From: Silene latifolia
Lineage: Eukaryota; Streptophyta; Magnoliopsida; Caryophyllales; Caryophyllaceae
Reading direction: 5' to 3'
Assembly: GCF_048544455.1 (NCBI RefSeq)
Contig: NC_133538.1
Coordinates: 144,085,922-144,149,921 of the forward strand
DNA: 64,000 nucleotides
The notes under the pieces were generated by a model. It ran no database searches and was not told the DNA's origin. It saw only the letters and a program-made list of their open reading frames with translations. Made by a program: the position numbers and the translations under genes. Of this stretch, positions 41,769-52,989 are shown in pieces. The first letter of the stretch is position 1; each line of letters opens with the position of its first letter.

Positions 41769-44366
41769 CCAAGTTCTTATAAGGTGCCAAGTGAAAAGAA
41801 GGAGTTCAAGAAAACTGATAAGAACGCCAAATCGTCGACAAAGGAAACAATGGTCGTCGAAACCAGCAGTGCACCTGTGAAAATATCGTCAAAGCCTAAG
41901 TATGAAAAGAAGAAAGAGTCATTCTCTTACAACTACCAACGAGACAAGCCTACATTTAAAGAGTTGCAGGCTAAGAAATACCCATTCCCAGATTCTGACT
42001 TGTCTGGAATGCTCGATGACCTCTTAGAGAAGAAGGTTATACAATTGCCAGAGTCGAAGCGCCCTGAGCAAGCAAACAAGACAAATGATCCCAATTACTG
42101 TCGTTATCACAGGCTGGTGAGTCACCCTATTGAAAAGTGTATAACACTCAAGAAGAAGATCATGCAGCTCTCCAAGGAAGGAAAGATCATTCTTGACTTG
42201 GATGACACAGTAACTACAAATCAAACTACTGTAGTCTTGGAGCAACCTGACGAGCCAATTATACGACAAGGACAGTGTGTGTATATGTTGCAGTTCGGGA
42301 GTTTTGAGCCTGTGGCATTACGGATCCAAGGGTCATTGTCGTCACTACCTCTAATGTCATTGGAAGAAATACTACCTCCTCAGGATAAGAACGAGGAAAA
42401 GAAGCATGAAGATGATGATGAGGGTTGGACTTTGGTTACGCGCAAGAAGTCAAAGAAACAAACAAGGCAGACAGCGCAACCTGTTCACCATCGAAGAAAA
42501 CAATCAAAGAAGACGAAACCTCGCAAGACGAAGGGAAAGAAAAAGTCCAAAATAGTTTTCAAACCACATGTCTTGCCAATTGATTTACTGGAGCAAGAAC
42601 CACTAAGTCCCGTCACCTTAAAAGAATTCTTCCCACAAGACTTCTTAAACAAGGTTACCGTGTGCACCGTCTCAGCTACGGAAGGTGGTGATGATAAAAA
42701 CAAGATAGAGGAAGGAGGCCCAGATGATGCGGTATTGCCACAACAGTTGCATTCTGAAAAGGAGAACGAAATAGTGGCTGCTCTTGACGCCCTTCCTACA
42801 AACATGGGATGGAAGCAAATCTTTCATCTACCTAAAGAGAAGCGTCGGCTGATAATTCAAGGACTTGAGAAGCCAGAACTGTACACAGGCAAGATGAAAG
42901 ACAAAATCGAGCCTCCTGAGCAATCAACTGGATGTGTGTCCTGCAATGCAGCCTTGAGTTTTTCAGATGAGGATTTACTTCTTGGATTCAAGCCTCACAA
43001 CAGGCCACTTTATGTGTCTGGGTACATCCGGGGGCAAAAGGTCAAGCGCATCTTAATAGATAGAGGACCAGGAGTCAATCTCATGCCAAAAGCTACCATG
43101 AACGAATTAGGGATCACGATGGATTAACTCTCCAGTAGTCGAACAATGATTCATGGTTTCAACTTGAATGGGGAGCGCGCGGTTGGCATGATCCGCGTGA
43201 ACCTTACCATGGGTGATCTTTCTTCCGAAACATTGTTCCATGTCATGGATGGCAAGACATCGTTCAAACTATTGCTGGGACGACCTTGGAAGCACGAAAA
43301 CGGAGTTGTCGCCTCAACCCTCCATCAATGCTTGAAATATTATCGTGGTGGTGAAAGGAAGATAGACGGAGACGCCAAACCCTTCTCTAAGGTCGACTCT
43401 TTCTTCGCTAATGCAAAATTCTTTGAAGAGAATGGTACTTCCAGTGAGTTCATGCCAACCACCATCTCTTCAACAGGAAAAGGAGGTAAGCGGGAAAAGA
43501 ACATCATCAAAGAAGATGAAGCTGCAAGTCCTGCTAAAGAAAATGATGTTAAGAAAGAGGTAGACAAGGCCAGCAAAACAACTTCTCCTGTTGCATCACC
43601 CAAGAAGCAAGAGACGACGCAAAAAACTACACCACCAATACTACGCTACATCCCGAAGTCTCGCCGCAAAGATGGGGAGAGTCCTTTTGCAGAGTGTCTA
43701 ACACCAAAGATAGAGCCTAAGGACAAAAATTCAAATCAGGTGATCAAGCAAGAGTGGGGGGCCAAAATCGTTATACCTCTACCAAGTTCATCCCAAACAA
43801 AGATTGTGAGACCTCCTCCAACTGGTTTTGTCTGTTCATCCAGTCAATCAACAAGTGAGGGAAACAAGGGGATATTTGATTCCAATGCTTACAAGCTACT
43901 GGCAAAGGCTGGATATGACTTTAAAAATCCGACTCCTCTCGGCAAAGTTATAGAAGTTGAACCGTACGGTCTTAACAAAGCACAACATGAAGTATTCAAG
44001 CAAGATGGGAGCTTCATGGTGACCAGGGCCGGGCTTGGATATGAGTCTCCTGCGCCTGTGAAGATTGGTGCTTGTAGAAAAGGGGCTAGTGCGTCTTCTC
44101 AGCACATCACAGTAGAAGAGGTCGAAGAAAATGAAGAAGGAGAGGAAAAGATGCATCCATCTTCAGTCTTCGATCGAATAAGTCCACCTGAAGAGAAGTG
44201 TCGCCCTTCTATATTCACAAGGTGGGGGAGACCAAGTGCTTCAACCAAACACATTTCTGTATTTGCTAGGCTTGGCAATCAAGGAGAAAGTAAGGTCAAA
44301 GTGTCAACACCTTCGTTGCACATAAACAAGAAGGGCGCAATACATGAACGCTTGGGCGGTCCATAA
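41769..44366 (+). pseudogene. Element 4 gag C-terminus, zinc motif and protease
   Basis: Same frame as gag, broken by TAA at 43125-43127 and TAA at 44364-44366. A zinc-binding motif YCRYHRLVSHPIEKC lies at about 42096-42140, within a region (KKYPFPDSDLSGMLDDLLEK) typical of Tat elements. Lys-rich linkers follow. The protease starts near 43005 (LYVSGYIRGQKVKRILIDRG). Its active-site triad reads D-R-G where D-(T/S/G/N)-G is expected, then GVNLMPKATMNELG. The second half FKLLLGRPWKHENGV is after the stop. A long hydrophilic stretch with a G-patch-like segment (AYKLLAKAGYDF) leads toward RT. Confidence 0.75.
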
Positions 44367-45879
44367 AAAACAGTCTTCAATCGACTAGGGGCTTCCAAGA
44401 AGAATAGTGGCAAGGGTCGTCCTCTCTCAACTTCTGCAACACAAAATGAAGAAGAAGTAAGAGTAAGCGATGACTTGAGAAGCGCAATACCATCTCGCAT
44501 GAAGCGTATGCAAGTAGTGGATATCATCCAACATGAGCCACTCAAAACAAGGAGGCGCGTACTAATTCTTACTAGTCAGCAAAATAATGCCGAAGAGCTT
44601 GTGCCTTCATCTTCATGTCCCTGTGATACAAAGAAGTCAAGTGACTTAGAAATTACAACGTCGTCATATCACATCACAGTAGAAGAGATACCTGACGAGA
44701 ACGAAGAAGTTGAGGCGGACGAGGCCCCTGAAACACTTGAAGACGGGGGGCAATCGACTGTAGATGAACTCAAGGAACTCAATTTGGGAACTACTGAAGA
44801 TCCTCGCCCCATTTATGTCAGTGCTCTGCTGACTAAGGAAGAAGAAGAGGAGTACTACAAGTTGTTGGTCGAGTACAAGGATGTCTTCGCTTGGAGCTAT
44901 AAGGAGATGCCTGGACTCAGCCCAAAAATTGCAGTTCATCGTCTAGCAATCAAGAAAGGCACCAATCCCAAAAAGCAACCTCAACGTCGTTTCAGGCCGG
45001 AGCTTGTACCTGAAATTGAAAAGGAAGTCAATAAACTCATTGAAGCAGGTTTCATTCGAGAAGTCAAATATTCTACCTGGATAACAAACATTGTCCCAGT
45101 CAGAAAGAAGAATGGACAACTGCGCATATGTGTCGACTTCAGAGACCTTAATGATACATGCCCGAAGGATGACTTCCCTTTGCCGATTCTGAGAGTTGAT
45201 GATTGACGCAACCACTGGTCATGAAGCCCTCTCATTCATGGATTGTACTGCTGGTTACAATCAAATACATATGGCACCTGAAGATCAAGAAGCAACAGGT
45301 TTTCGAACCCCAAAAGGGATCTTCTGCTACACAGTCATGCCGTTTGGATTGAAGAATGCTGGCGCTACGTACCAACGCGCAATGCAAAAGATCTTTGATG
45401 ACATGCTGCATAAAACAATAGAGTGTTATGTTGATGACGTGGTTGTCAAATCAAAGAAAAGAGAAGACCATATCAAAGACCTTCGAACCGTCTTTGAAAG
45501 ACTTAGAAAATGTCAACTCAAGATGAATCCACTCAAGTGCGCATTTGGAGTCACATCTGGGAAGTTCTTAGGTTTTGTGGTCAGGCATAGAGGCATTGAA
45601 ATTGACCAAACAAAAATCAAAGCTATCAACGAAATGCCGGAACCAAAGACATTGAAAGAGTTGCGCGGATTGCAAGGACGTTTGGCATACATCCGAAGGT
45701 TCATCTCTAACTTAGTCGGGCGTTGTCAGTCGTTTAGCCATCTCATGAAAAAGGATGCTCCATTTCAATGGGATGAAAAATGCAAAAATGCTTTTGATAG
45801 CATCAAGTACTTGGCCAACGCGCCAGTGCTGGGGGCACCAATTCCAGGAAGGCCACTTGTCCTCTATATTGCAGCATAA
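44367..45879 (+). pseudogene. Element 4 reverse transcriptase (frameshifted)
   Basis: The N-terminal part of RT (RFRPELVPEIEKEVNKLIEA, VRKKNGQLRICVDFRDLNDT) ends at 45206. The frame shifts by one near 45195-45205, and the rest (FGLKNAGATYQRAMQKIFDD, YVDDVVVKSKKREDHIKDL, KFLGFVVRHRGIEIDQTK) is in the frame of 45196. The catalytic YVDD is intact. A TAA at 45877-45879 after LVLYIAA separates it from RNase H. One shift and one stop prevent a full Pol. Confidence 0.88.
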
Positions 45880-48051
45880 GAACGCTCACTGGGGGCAATG
45901 TGTGCTCAAGAAATTGAAGACCGCAAGGAGAGAGCACTCTACTACCTGAGTCGTACCTTGGTTGGAGCTGAGTTGAATTACGCGCCTATAGAGAAGATAT
46001 GTCTTGCTTTGGTGTTTGCCATCCAGAAGTTGAGGCACTACATGCAGGCGCATACCGTACATGTGGTCTCAAAAGCTGATCCAATCAAGTACATACTCTC
46101 AAGACCAGTCTTATCTGGAAGACTTGCGAAATGGGCAATGTTGCTTAAGCAGTATGACTTGGTGTTCGTGCCTCAAAAGGCTGTGAAAGGTCAAGCTATC
46201 GCCGACTTCTTTGCTGATCATCCAGTGCCAGCAGAGTGGGAAATTTCAGATGACCTCCCAGGAGAAGAAATTTTCTACGTGGACGTTCTACCTCCATGGC
46301 AGATGTACTTTGATGGTGCTGCAAGGCAAGATGGAGCTGGAGCTGGAGTTGTGTTTGTAACTCCACAAAATCATCTCATGCCATATGCCTTTACACTTAC
46401 TCAGTTGTGCACGAATAATATGGCAGAATACCAAGCTCTTATACTCGGCCTTCAAATGGCGATTGAAATAGGCGTCAGGGATATGGACATCTACGGAGAC
46501 TCAGAGTTAGTGGTCAACCAAGTCCTTGGTGAATATGAAGTGAAAAAAGAAGACTTGATTCCCTACCATCAACGGGCATTACACCTTCTTGCATCACTGA
46601 CGACATCCATGTTGGTCATGTACCAAGGAGTGCCAATAAGTTGGCCGACGCGCTTGCTAATCTTGCAGCCACTTTGGCATCGGGGCGAGAAGAGTCTATG
46701 CAAGTCACGATTTGCAAATCACCGGGCGATATCTTTGCTTGAAGGAGAAGAAAATATAGACACAACCAACATGATATGCGTCTACACAGCTGATGAAGAT
46801 GATTGGCGTCAACCTATCATTGATTTCTTGGACCACCAAAAATTACCTGATGATCCCAGACACAAGGTTGAGATACGTCGACATGCTCCAAATTTTATTC
46901 ACTATAAAGGGACGCTCTACAGACGTTCTTTCTCAGGCCAATGGTTGAGGTGTCTAAGCAAGGACGAAGCTGTTGAAGCAATGCATGAAGCTCACTCTGG
47001 AATTTGTGGCGCTCAACAATATGGGCCTAAACTTCATGATCGCGTAAAGAGAATGGGGTATTACTGGCCAACCATGGTACAAGATTGTATGGACTTTGCG
47101 AAAAAATGTGAACCCTGTCAGTTCTACGCAAACTTCATACACCAACCACCAGAGCCGTTGCATCCTACTGTTTCTTCATGGCCCTTTGAAGCTTGGGGAC
47201 TTGATGTTATGGGACCTCTTACTCCAAAGGCCTCAAATGGACACGAGTATATCCTCGCTGCCACTGACTACTTCTCAAAATGGGCAGAAGCCATCACACT
47301 ACGGGAAGTGAAGAAAGAAAATGTTGTGGACTTCATTAGAACCCAAATCATCTACAGATACGGTGTACCTCAACGTATCACAATTGAAAATGGGAAACAA
47401 TTTTTCAACCATATGATGACAAGTCTGGGAGAAAAATTCAAGTTCAAACAATACAAGTCATCCATGTACAATGCCTCTGCAAATGGTTTGGCTGAAGCCT
47501 TCAATAAAACTCTTTGTAACTTGTTGAGAAAAGTAGTAGCAAAGTCAAAGCGAGATTGGCATGAAAGAATTGGTGAGGCGTTATGGGCAGACCGTACCAC
47601 ATACAAAACACCTACTCAGGCAACCCCGTACGCGTTGGTGTATGGAGTGGAGGCCGTGTTGCCTTTGGAGTTGCAGATGCCTTCCTTACGCATTGCTATT
47701 CAGGAGGGACTCACAGATGATGATAAGGACAAGTTGCGATTAACAGAGTTAGAGTCTCTCGACGAAAAAAGATTAGAGGCCCAACAAAAGCTCCAATACT
47801 ATCAAGCGAGGTTGTCACGCGCATTCAATAAAAAGGTGCGCCCTCGTTCTTTCCAAGTAGGAGACCTCGTCCTTGCAGTACGAAGGCCAATCATCACCTC
47901 TCACAAGCCAGTTGGTAAATTCACCTCTAAGTGGGATGGTCCATACATGGTACAGGAGGTCTACACAAATGGTGCTTATAAGATTGTTGATGAAGACGGT
48001 GTGCGTGTCGGTCCAATCAACGAAAAATTCTTGAAGCGCTACTATTCTTGA
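45880..48051 (+). CDS. Element 4 RNase H, second RNase H and integrase
   Basis: 717 codons open from the first Met at 45898. In order: RNase H end and connection (ALYYLSRTLVGAELNYAPIE, LAKWAMLLKQYDLVFV); the second, archaeal-type RNase H with MYFDGAARQDGAGAGV, NNMAEYQALI and YGDSELVV, so its acidic residues are present; integrase zinc domain (HEAHSGICGAQQYGPKLHD ... CEPCQ); and catalytic core with WGLDVMGPL, TIENGKQFF and GLAEAFNKT. The second catalytic Asp is Glu here (IENG), 35 residues before the Glu, so DD35E reads D-E-35-E. Between about 46620 and 46735 the homologous reading lies in another frame (SANKLADALANLAATL), so two compensating shifts leave ~35 foreign residues. The C-terminus has the GPY-type module (TSKWDGPYMVQEVY). 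No chromodomain. Confidence 0.88.
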   Translation, partial: ERSLGAMCAQEIEDRKERALYYLSRTLVGAELNYAPIEKICLALVFAIQKLRHYMQAHTVHVVSKADPIKYILSRPVLSGRLAKWAMLLKQYDLVFVPQKAVKGQAIADFFADHPVPAEWEISDDLPGEEIFYVDVLPPWQMYFDGAARQDGAGAGVVFVTPQNHLMPYAFTLTQLCTNNMAEYQALILGLQMAIEIGVRDMDIYGDSELVVNQVLGEYEVKKEDLIPYHQRALHLLASLTTSMLVMYQGVPISWPTRLLILQPLWHRGEKSLCKSRFANHRAISLLEGEENIDTTNMICVYTADEDDWRQPIIDFLDHQKLPDDPRHKVEIRRHAPNFIHYKGTLYRRSFSGQWLRCLSKDEAVEAMHEAHSGICGAQQYGPKLHDRVKRMGYYWPTMVQDCMDFAKKCEPCQFYANFIHQPPEPLHPTVSSWPFEAWGLDVMGPLTPKASNGHEYILAATDYFSKWAEAITLREVKKENVVDFIRTQIIYRYGVPQRITIENGKQFFNHMMTSLGEKFKFKQYKSSMYNASANGLAEAFNKTLCNLLRKVVAKSKRDWHERIGEALWADRTTYKTPTQATPYALVYGVEAVLPLELQMPSLRIAIQEGLTDDDKDKLRLTELESLDEKRLEAQQKLQYYQARLSRAFNKKVRPRSFQVGDLVLAVRRPIITSHKPVGKFTSKWDGPYMVQEVYTNGAYKIVDEDGVRVGPINEKFLKRYYS

Positions 48052-48160
48052 GGCTCAACAATGAAGGCTCTTAAGCAAGAGCTTAAACTACACACCAAAG
48101 CTCCTAAGCAAGAGGTTAAACTGCATACCAAAAAAAAACAAAAAAAAACAAAAAACATCC
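48052..48160 (+). other. Element 4 start of 3' UTR
   Basis: A short duplicated motif (GCTC(T/C)TAAGCAAGAG(C/G)TTAAACT) and an A-rich tract follow the integrase stop. Confidence 0.5.
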
Positions 48161-48164
48161 TTCC

Positions 48165-48600
48165 GTCCTTATGAACTACGTCGGCTTGATCTTGTAAGGT
48201 ACTTCGTGCTTTACAGGTACGTAGGCAACTTGGGTGAACACGTAGCTCAAGTGCAGCCACACTTCCAAACAAACATCATCCCTCTTTATGAACTACGTCG
48301 GCTTGATCTTGTAAGGTACTTCGTGCTTTACAGGTACGTAGGCAACTTGGGTGAACACGTAGCTCAAGTGCAGCCACACTTCTAAACAAACATCATCCCT
48401 CTTTATGAACTACATTGGCTTGATCTTGCAAGTTGTCAGCTCTGTCAGCTTTGTGAGTACGTAGGCAATTTGGACAAACACTTTGTTCAAGTGCAGCCAC
48501 GCCTCCAAACAAACACCTGCCATCTTTGAACTACGTTGGTTTGATCTTGTGAAATACACTTCGTGGTTTGCAGCCTCTTGCAGTCAACAAATGACATTTC
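48165..48600 (+). repeat. ~118-bp tandem repeat, about 3.5 copies (Element 4 3' UTR)
   Basis: GAACTACGT(C/T)GGCTTGATCTTG starts at 48173, 48290, 48408 (GAACTACATTGG) and 48538 (GAACTACGTTGG). Units also share GTACGTAGGCAACTTG and CAAGTGCAGCCAC. The first two copies are nearly identical. This GAACTACG...TACGTAGGCA block is a familiar feature downstream of pol in Tat elements. Confidence 0.85.
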
Positions 48601-48694
48601 CTAGGAGAGTAGCTCGTTGTCTCGCTCTTCCTGTCGACTGGTCGGCACATCGCATGACTCGGAGTAGCTCGCAGTCTCTTATCTCTTGCGCCTC

Positions 48695-49010
48695 CTGCGG
48701 TCGACGAATCGGGTACATTGCATGATAACTCCAAAGGAGAATCGAAATGATCCGACCGGAGTTACCTCCAAATCTTCGTGCGGTCGACGAATCGGGTACA
48801 TTGCATGATAACTCCAAAGGAGAATCGAAATGATCCGACCGGAGTTACCTCCAAATCTTCGTGCGGTCGACGAATCGGGTACATTGCATGATAACTCCAA
48901 AGGAGAATCGAAATGATCCGACCGGAGTAAAATCCAAAATCTCCATGCCCTCGACGGTTCGAGTACATTACATGACAATTCCCAAGAGTCTCGAAATGAT
49001 CCAACCTGGA
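48695..49010 (+). repeat. 83-bp tandem repeat, four copies (Element 4 3' UTR)
   Basis: TCGACGAATCGGGTACATTG begins at 48701, 48784 and 48867, and a diverged copy (TCGACGGTTCGAGTACATTA) at 48951, periods 83, 83 and 84. Units contain AACTCCAAAGGAGAATCG and GATCCGACCGGAGTTACC. The first three are almost identical. A more degenerate unit may precede at about 48624. Confidence 0.88.
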
Positions 49011-50154
49011 ATAGCCTCTAAACAAGCCGTTTGTAGCATGATTCCTGCACGTACTAACAAACCAGCATGCAAGAAAGGGATGGGGCAAAAATAAGCAAAA
49101 ATATACAAATAGTGTGTATCTATAAACTAAAAAAATGAGATATGAATGTTTATACCTCCAAAAGAGTATAAACAGACTCATATTGAAGTGTCAATCCACC
49201 GAATACAACTGACAAGTGTGAAAATGCAAGTTAATACCTCACAGCTTTATTTCTCAGTACGTAGCATCATGAGGAATGGAATGTATTCTATTCATCTAAT
49301 GCCCGAGCAACGTCTTTTTTTATTGTCATCAAGCTCAGCTTGCATACACTGAATTCAGTACTACATTTTAAGTCTTCACAACCTCAAGCCTCAAAGAGTA
49401 CACAAGTCAGCACCAACCTCGAAGTAGTGCAAGCGGTTGGACAGCGTAGCTTGGTGTGTGTATCCGCGCCTCCTTATCTAGCGGTGTCATCACTATTATG
49501 GTGTATACGAGACCAAAAGCAAAAATGTCCGACATCCCCATAAAAAAGCCGTAAACTCCGTTGAACAGTGCGCCGGTGAATATTTACGGTGGTGCAATGA
49601 TGAAATGTTGCTGAAATTGAGAGAGATCGAGTAAAATTTGCTTCTTAATTTCCTAAGGAACATGGTTGGATATGTACTGATCAATCAAATTTCCTTTTAA
49701 AAGAAAACTTGGTTAGTTCAAGCATTCACAAGGTAGTATGTGAATTGAGACTAAAGAAAAGGGATAAGGATGAAGCTACCGTATTCGATGACAAAATTGC
49801 TGCAACCTGTCCACCGCCTTGGAAAGGCATCTCCATGAATATAAGATTGAAACTGGTTTGAGATTATCAGATCACGATAAGTTTCGAGACGGACTTACAG
49901 CTCACGGATAGTCAAACAAGAGTGATGAAAGATGAAATAATCATGGCTGCAAGTTAAAACTTAGATGACAAAGAAGAAATAGGCCTACAGTATAGAACTA
50001 CGCATATACCAGTGTCAGTCAGAATCATGGACAGCGGTCGAATGTTATCAACGTTGATCAAGAGATCCAAGTCGGTTAGGTATAAATAGGCACGTGGTGG
50101 TCTCTAAACCCTATTTTCAGAAGCTTGCGGCAGAAGAAAAGAAAAGACAAATTG

Positions 50155-50186
<32 letters not shown>

Positions 50187-50645
50187 AATGACAACTTGAC
50201 AGGGATAATGCGAGTAACTGAATTCATGCTATGCGCTATATTGAATTCCGCTATACTCTGTATGAATACGAAAAAAAACGGATAATGAGTATTACATGTG
50301 TCGGCCTAAATTCGACATCGGCAGCGGCAGAACATTAGAGAGTCAGAGGTGATGGCATCAATAATCATGAAAATTATCAGGGAGGTTTGGTGTATTTATA
50401 GATATGGGTTGACTTTAACCCTAATTCCAATGCAAGCCTTTGTGGCCGAAGGAGTATAGAATCCAAGAAAATAAGGAAACTCATTGATAAAGTTTGTGTT
50501 TCCTAATATTATCCCGGGTGTTACCGTAAATTTCAAGTCTAGGTGGATATACGGCTTGTACCATTCGACCCATGACTTACTATTTAAAATTGTAATTCAT
50601 CATACCATGCGGTTGGGTACGGAGGTAAATGCAAGTATATTGGGA
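49011..50645 (+). other. Element 4 3' UTR, unassigned part
   Basis: No recognised protein. It has a 30-base A run at 50155-50184, a TATAAATA on the plus strand at 50081-50088, and a TATAAATA on the minus strand at 50393-50400; these two face each other. Whether they drive short antisense transcripts is unknown. Open frames are short and of biased composition. Confidence 0.5.
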
Positions 50646-51040
50646 GCAATTTGTCATCCGCCAAATCAGAAAAAATGACAGGGTGGCGACAAGAAATTAT
50701 GAGGCCGCCTTTACGACAAGTTTGGGTACGCCTTGACTTTCAAGTCAGACAAAAAAAATGTCAACCGCCAAGTCTAGAAATGACAGGGTGACGTAAAAAA
50801 AGGGCTACCCTTGCAACAAGTTTGCGGCCTTGCCGGTACACATCGACTTCCAAGTCAAACAAAATGTCATCCGTCAAATCAGATAATGATAGGGCGACAT
50901 TACAAGAAAAATGGACTACCTCGACGACAAATTGAGGTGTCACTGACTTTCAAGTCAAGCAAAGTGGAGCTACCTTCGTGACAAGTTAGGGTGCTCATCA
51001 TCGACTTCCAAGTCAAAGCCAAAATGAATCGAGACCTCCC
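50646..51040 (+). repeat. Degenerate ~100-bp repeats before the 3' LTR of Element 4
   Basis: GACTT(T/C)CAAGTCA(A/G)(A/G)CAAA occurs at about 50736, 50848, 50948 and 51003. GTCA(T/A)CCG(C/T)CAA(A/G)TC and TGA(C/T)AGGG(T/C)GAC follow in three of the units, and GACAAGTTxGGG also recurs. The polypurine tract CTGGGGGGGCAATT ends at 51090. Confidence 0.7.
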
Positions 51041-51090
51041 CACGTCAAGACACTAAATAGTGCACGTGACAAGGTCCTGGGGGGGCAATT

Positions 51091-51773
51091 TGTAGGCACT
51101 GAAAATTTATTAATGTGCCGAATAAATAAAATAAATTAACAAATCTGAGTTAATGCTAAATTTTAGCTCGATTTAATTAATTTGCCCCGATTAAATGAAA
51201 TACGGGTCGACTCGGATTACAAAATGGGTTATCCGGATCATTAAACCCGAAAAAGATCAAATTTGGGCCAGGTTCACTAATAAACCCATAAATGGGCCTG
51301 TGAATGTCAAAGTCCACCAAAGGAAATTAAAACTCTATAAATAGAGCCATTTCCATTCATTTCAGAAGTTAAAGAAATCATAATCATAAATTTCAGAGAG
51401 AAGAAGACACAAAAGCTCTATAAATTCTCTCTACAAGACACCTCTGCAAGCAGTCAACAAGCACACCAAAACTGTGCCGCCTGCCCAAGAAATTTAAGTT
51501 CAAGCTACAACATTTAAGAGAGAACAAGTCGCAGTGACCCTCTCAAGAATACAAATCGACACCTCCTACAAAGTGCATACAACCTCTACATGTGTCATTC
51601 AAATACAACGTTCGCGCCTCTACTACAGACAGCGTTTACGTGATCCACTACGACATTTAGAATCAGAGGATACATTAGAGATTGTACACATAAACTTTCT
51701 GATATTTATAAAAAATTCATTTGTTTCCTATTTTGTATTACATTTACTTTGCGATACAAAATTTGCTGTTACA
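51091..51773 (+). repeat. Element 4 3' LTR
   Basis: 683 bp, matching the 5' LTR with 19 substitutions and no indels. TATA box at 51336-51343. Followed by GATGT (51774-51778). Confidence 0.92.
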
Positions 51774-51778
51774 GATGT

Positions 51779-52945
51779 CGCTGCTGTTGTTATAATCAAT
51801 GCACTTTCCAAGAATTTTCTCACACACAATCCTCAAGCAAGTTAAATTGATTCAAAGCATGTAATAGGATAGGTCGATAATTAGATGGAGGATAGAATAG
51901 CATGAAAAATAAGAATCCAGAGCTGCAAAACCATGGTACACAACATAAATCAATGTACTATGAAGAAAGACAGTCAACGCACCATTGTCATGTTAATGCA
52001 AGTGTATAGGACAAATGCATATGCAAACTGTAAAATAAATTTCACCTGTGCTTGGTGAAATTAGAGTTCGATATTCCAGGTGAAATATACCGGGCAGAGT
52101 AAATAGTCTTGCTATTAAAATAACCTGTTATTGTGAATCGTTGCGGGGGTATTACAGTAAGTTAATTTCTTTATTGAGTACTCTGTGTATTAACATCAAT
52201 CGTTATTAGTTTGAAATTAAGTTTCAAACACTTAATTTTAAGCCAATCAGCAAATCGTCATTAGTAATTTCTCACTATTCGATCTATTGTTGTACCCAAT
52301 AATCATTTGCAGGTACAACAATCGTTTCTATTGTTCAAATAGGATGGGTAATTTATTTATTGAGTACTTAGTGTATGAAATAACCCGAAAAAATGGAAGA
52401 TAAGATTAGTAGATCGCATGAAGGAAGAGAAGAAGAGAATTAAAAATTAAGATTACTAGATCGCATCAAGACAACGATGAGATCTATAATCAAAACAACA
52501 AAATTAAAAATTAAGACGGAGAATAGTAGGCACCTTAGGTTTACAAGATCGCATGAAGGAAGAGAAGAAGAGATCAAGGAACAATGAAAGAATTAGTAGG
52601 TAGCTGACGACTTGACGCCGGATCGATCTCGTTATGGTTTCTTGTTGTTTGATGAAGTTTGCAGGAAGGAAGAGAAGAAGAGAGGTGCGGCCATTGGGAA
52701 TGTGGGATGTTTGTTTTGATGAATTAGGACTTAGGGCTTAGCCTTTCACATTTCCCTTCCCCTTTTACAATTTTCATTTTCAATTTTTCAATTTTTCAAT
52801 TTTTCATTTTTCTTTTCTCGTTTTCAATTTGCGCTAAATTAAAATATTGAAATATATGTAATTCAAACTTTTCGTTTTTATTTCGTATTTCGTTTTCAAC
52901 GTTCAATTGTGTAAGACGGAGGTAGTATTACATATTTGAGGTGCC
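51779..52945 (-). other. Right flank of Element 4; possible 5' region of the BED locus
   Basis: AT-rich. GATCGCATGAAGGAAGAG-type repeats occur at about 52413 and 52549, with a related GCAGGAAGGAAGAG at 52663. On the minus strand an ATG at about 52694 opens MAAPLFFSSFLQTSSNNKKP, preceded by CCTAAGCCCTAAGTCCTA typical of plant 5' UTRs. This could be the first exon of a minus-strand gene running into the BED fragment at 25844-26110. That link is speculative. Confidence 0.3.
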
Positions 52946-52947
52946 TA

Positions 52948-52986
52948 TATCCATATCCATATCCATATCCATATCCATATCCATCC
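52948..52986. repeat. Hexanucleotide microsatellite (CCATAT)n
   Basis: About six CCATAT units in a row, followed by CCATCCC. Confidence 0.9.
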
Positions 52987-52989
52987 CAA

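Larger units (their letters stand above)
26530..51773 (+). mobile_element. Element 4: Tat-lineage Ty3/gypsy retrotransposon, split by Element 3
   Basis: Two 683-bp LTRs (26530-27212 and 51091-51773) flanked by GATGT (26525-26529 and 51774-51778). Without Element 3 and its duplicated TCTCC the element is about 12.0 kb. The order is LTR, PBS, gag, zinc motif, protease, RT, RNase H, second RNase H, integrase, long 3' UTR with tandem repeats, polypurine tract (CTGGGGGGGCAATT before 51091), LTR. Two RNase H domains before integrase are diagnostic of the Tat clade. I count 19 substitutions between the LTRs (~2.8%). Confidence 0.92.

Noticed and set aside
50155-50184. A30 run taken as a poly(A) tail of a LINE or SINE
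   Set aside because: It lies within the Element 4 3' UTR; no flanking target duplication or LINE/SINE body (A/B boxes, RT) was seen.
1831-51773. Endogenous pararetrovirus
   Set aside because: All RT-bearing regions are bounded by LTRs and target duplications and carry Ty3/gypsy integrase; no movement or coat protein was found.
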